Source: Gammaproteobacteria bacterium
Lineage (GTDB): Bacteria; Pseudomonadota; Gammaproteobacteria; Steroidobacterales; Rariloculaceae
Length of the DNA stretch: 8,180 nucleotides
Assembly (NCBI GenBank): GCA_016927175.1
Contig: JAFGNC010000181.1
Coordinates: 1-8,180 of the forward strand
Direction: 5' to 3'
The first letter of the stretch is position 1; every line of letters begins with the position of its first letter. Shown here piece after piece: positions 5,963-8,180 of the stretch. A program made the translations under genes and the position numbers. Under the pieces are notes generated by a model. That model made no database searches and was not told where the DNA came from. It saw nothing but the letters and a program-made list of their open reading frames with translations.

Positions 5963-7210
5963 TCAGTCGAGTACGTGCGACAACAGGCCGTCCGCGAGCT
6001 TCGGCTCGAACCACGTCGACTTCGGCGGCATCAGCCGCTCGGCGTCGGCAACGGCCATCAGCTGCTCCATGCGGGTCGGGTGCAGAGCGAACGCGACGGC
6101 CGCGCGGCCGCCGTCGACGAGCCGCTCGAGCTCCTCGAGGCCGCGCACGCCGCCGACGAACGCGATCCGAGTGTCGGTGCGCGGATCGTCGACGCCGAGC
6201 AGCGGCGAGATCACCCGGTCCTGCAGCAGGCTGACGTCGAGACTCGCGACCGGGTCGGCCGGAATCTCGGCCGCCTGCAGCTCGAGCGCGTACCACTCCC
6301 CGTCGAGGTACATGCCGAAAGCGCCGGGGTGCGGAGGTTTCGCCCGGCCGGCCGTCTTGCGGACCTCGAACGTTCCGGCGAGGCGCTCGAGCAGGCGCTG
6401 CGGCGTCAGGCCGTTCAGATCCGCGACGGCGCGGTTGTAGTCGAGGATCCGCATCTCGTCGTGCGGGAACGCCACGGTCAGGAAATACTCGTGGCTCGCA
6501 TCCTCGCCGGCGCCCGCCCCGCGCCGCGACTCGGCGACGCGCGCGGCCGCGGCCGAGCGGTGGTGCCCGTCCGCGATGTAAAGCGTCCCGAGCGTCTCGA
6601 AGGCCGCGCCGATCCGCTCGATCGCAGCCGGCGCGTCGACGCGCCAGACGGTGTGCCGAACCCGCTGCGGCCCGTCGACCTCGAACAGCGGCCGGTCGTG
6701 CGAGGCGTCGTCGAGCAGCGCGCGCAGCACTGCGTCGGCGCGATAGGCGGTCAGCACCGGCCCGGTCTGCGCGTTCAGCGAGTCGATGTTGCGGACCCGG
6801 TCGTTCTCCTTGTCCGGCCGGGTCAGCTCGTGCTTGCGGATGATGTCGCGCTCGTAGGCGCGCACGCTCGCGACGCACGCGATGCCGGTCTGCGTATGAG
6901 GGCCCGCGGGGGTGTCCATCGTCATGCGATAGACATAGAACGCCGGCGCCCGCTCGCGCACGAGCACGCCGTCGCGCCGCAGGCGATCGAGGTTGGCGGC
7001 GCCTCGCGCGTAGACCTCGTCCGAGTGCGGGTCCGTGCCCGGCGGCAGGTCGATCTCCGGCCGCGAGATGTGCAGAAAGCTCAGCGGCCGGTCCGCCGCG
7101 AGCCCGCGCGCCTCGTCCGCATCGATCACGTCGTAGGGCGGCGCGACGACGGCGGCGGCGTGCTCGCGCCCCGGGCGCAGCGCCGCGAACGGCTTGACGA
7201 GCGTGCTCAT
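5963..7210 (-). CDS. DUF1015 family protein
   Basis: A 415-residue cytoplasmic protein matching the full length of the DUF1015 family (COG4198), once annotated as ParB/SpoOJ-like. Recognisable motifs are KPFAALRP (6-13), APPYDVI (23-29), RHELTRPDKENDR (126-138), YIADGHHRSA (211-220) and the C-terminal MPPKSTWFEPK (394-404). The DGHHR element and the Glu, Asp and Lys-rich central motif look like active-site features. From memory, some family members have been reported as ATP-dependent kinases of free L-serine; I treat that as a possible function only. The ATG at 7210 overlaps the rimO stop in an ATGA, pointing to coupled translation, and tspO follows 5 bases after its stop. An upstream in-frame extension to 7354 lies inside rimO and lacks family similarity. 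Confidence 0.92.
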   Translation of the reverse strand: MSTLVKPFAALRPGREHAAAVVAPPYDVIDADEARGLAADRPLSFLHISRPEIDLPPGTDPHSDEVYARGAANLDRLRRDGVLVRERAPAFYVYRMTMDTPAGPHTQTGIACVASVRAYERDIIRKHELTRPDKENDRVRNIDSLNAQTGPVLTAYRADAVLRALLDDASHDRPLFEVDGPQRVRHTVWRVDAPAAIERIGAAFETLGTLYIADGHHRSAAAARVAESRRGAGAGEDASHEYFLTVAFPHDEMRILDYNRAVADLNGLTPQRLLERLAGTFEVRKTAGRAKPPHPGAFGMYLDGEWYALELQAAEIPADPVASLDVSLLQDRVISPLLGVDDPRTDTRIAFVGGVRGLEELERLVDGGRAAVAFALHPTRMEQLMAVADAERLMPPKSTWFEPKLADGLLSHVLD

Positions 7211-8180
7211 GACGTCACCGCCGGCGCTTCGTCCGCGGATCGTCCCGTCATCGTCTCCGCCGGTGCTTCCCCTTCTGCTTCCGCGTCGCCGGCCGCCGCC
7301 TGCGCCGTCATCACCTCTTCGGTTACCGGCTGTTCGGCGACCGGACGCGCCCACAGGTCATAGTCGTCCGCATCGTCGATCCGTACCGTCACGATCGCGC
7401 CCGGCGCGAACGCGGTGCCGGGAGGCAGGTATACGTTGCCGTCGATCTCGGGGGCATCGCCCTTCGAGCGCGCGATGACGCCCTGCTCGTCCGCCTCGTC
7501 GACGATCACGTCGATCGTCCGGCCGACGAGCCGCTCGAGCCGCGCGGCGCTGATTTTCTGCTGCGCCGCCATCAGCCGGTGCCATCGCTCCTCGATCACT
7601 TCCCCGGGCAGCGCGCCGGGCAGCCCGTTCGACGCGGCGCCGGCCACCGGCTCGTAGCGGAAGCAACCGACGCGGTCGAGCTCGGCCTGCTCGAGCCAGT
7701 CGAGCAGGTACTCGAAATCCTGCTCCGTCTCGCCGGGAAAGCCGACGATGAACGACGAGCGCAGCGTCAGCTCCGGCACGTCGCGGCGCCAGGCGCGGAT
7801 CCGCTCGAGCGTTCGCGCGTCGGCCGCGGGCCGCTTCATCGCCCTCAATACCGACGGGCTCGCGTGCTGGAAAGGAATGTCGAGATAGGGCAGCAGCTTG
7901 CCCTCGGCCATCAGCGGAATCAGCTCGTCGACGTGCGGGTAGGGGTAGACGTAGTGCAGCCTGACCCATGCGCCGAGCTCCCCGAGCGCCGCGGCGAGGT
8001 CCGTGACGTGCGCCCGCACGTCGCGCCCGCGCCAGGGGCCGCCGCGGTAGCGCAGGTCGGCGCCGTAGGCGCTCGTGTCCTGCGAGATCACGAGCAGCTC
8101 TTTGACGCCGGCACGGACGAGACTCTCCGCCTCGCGCAGCACTTCGTCGACGGGCCGGCTCGCGAGCCGGCCGCGCAGGC
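7207..8180 (-). CDS. rimO: Ribosomal protein S12 methylthiotransferase RimO, 5' part off window
   Basis: This is the C-terminal 323 residues of RimO, the radical-SAM enzyme that adds a methylthio group to the conserved Asp of ribosomal protein S12. The visible part starts LRGRLASRPVDEVLREAE, directly after the missing CxxxCxxC cluster. Next comes the RimO-type ELLVISQDTSAYG stretch, then YPYPH, LPYLDIPFQHAS and SSFIVGFPGETE of the radical-SAM barrel. A CFRYEPVAGAASN stretch and a C-terminal TRAM domain follow (about 217-279 of the visible part). After the TRAM domain comes an extra tail of about 44 residues rich in Ala, Glu, Thr and Asp (7210-7341), which typical RimO proteins lack. It is the first visible gene of a rimO, DUF1015, tspO cluster and overlaps its neighbour by 4 bases. 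Confidence 0.95.
   Translation of the reverse strand, partial: LRGRLASRPVDEVLREAESLVRAGVKELLVISQDTSAYGADLRYRGGPWRGRDVRAHVTDLAAALGELGAWVRLHYVYPYPHVDELIPLMAEGKLLPYLDIPFQHASPSVLRAMKRPAADARTLERIRAWRRDVPELTLRSSFIVGFPGETEQDFEYLLDWLEQAELDRVGCFRYEPVAGAASNGLPGALPGEVIEERWHRLMAAQQKISAARLERLVGRTIDVIVDEADEQGVIARSKGDAPEIDGNVYLPPGTAFAPGAIVTVRIDDADDYDLWARPVAEQPVTEEVMTAQAAAGDAEAEGEAPAETMTGRSADEAPAVTS

Noticed and set aside
4836..6440. Long plus-strand open frame over the Lrp-type gene and tspO
   Set aside because: It crosses two genes of clear family in other frames, and its product is arginine- and proline-rich low-complexity sequence.
5469..6878. Open frame extending tspO far upstream through the DUF1015 gene
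   Set aside because: Only the last 162 codons match TspO; the upstream part is an out-of-frame reading of the DUF1015 gene, so this is not a fusion.

Overview
The window is a high-GC bacterial chromosomal segment. Long open frames on both strands, with G or C at most third codon positions, suggest a GC content in the mid-to-upper sixties. The families present (RimO, a DUF1015 protein, TspO, an Lrp/AsnC regulator, lipoprotein and Sec signal peptides) fit a Gram-negative soil or aquatic Pseudomonadota, possibly a gammaproteobacterium. I cannot name a genus. I see no mobile element, CRISPR array, tRNA or rRNA.

Layout. All genes but one are on the minus strand. On the right, reading leftward, is a compact housekeeping cluster: rimO (its 5' part lies off the window), which overlaps a DUF1015 gene by 4 bases (ATGA), followed after 5 bases by a tspO/MBR gene. 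It converges with the only plus-strand gene, an Lrp/AsnC-family regulator at 4945-5415. Upstream of that regulator is a plausible sigma-70-type promoter with two related repeat elements placed on it, one of them a perfect 17-bp palindrome.

Divergent from the regulator, and again reading leftward, is an accessory block: a secreted TIM-barrel-like putative glycoside hydrolase (3370-4617), a PAPS-type sulfotransferase (2341-3297), and a second close paralog of the putative hydrolase (987-2186), this one with a lipoprotein-like signal. After a 273-base gap comes the start of a heme-oxygenase-like diiron or iron redox enzyme (HDO/TenA-PqqC fold), cut by the left edge.

How the genes may work together. 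The two paralogs share two candidate catalytic glutamates exactly 105 residues apart and eight conserved cysteines, and they flank a sulfotransferase. My best inference is a small locus that makes or remodels a sulfated or otherwise modified glycan at the cell envelope. One enzyme would be released into the periplasm or outside, its paralog would be membrane anchored, and a cytoplasmic sulfotransferase would modify a precursor. The divergent Lrp-type regulator may control the locus as well as itself. Neither the substrate nor the enzymatic activity of the paralogs can be read from the sequence. This block is the most likely place in the window for undescribed biology.
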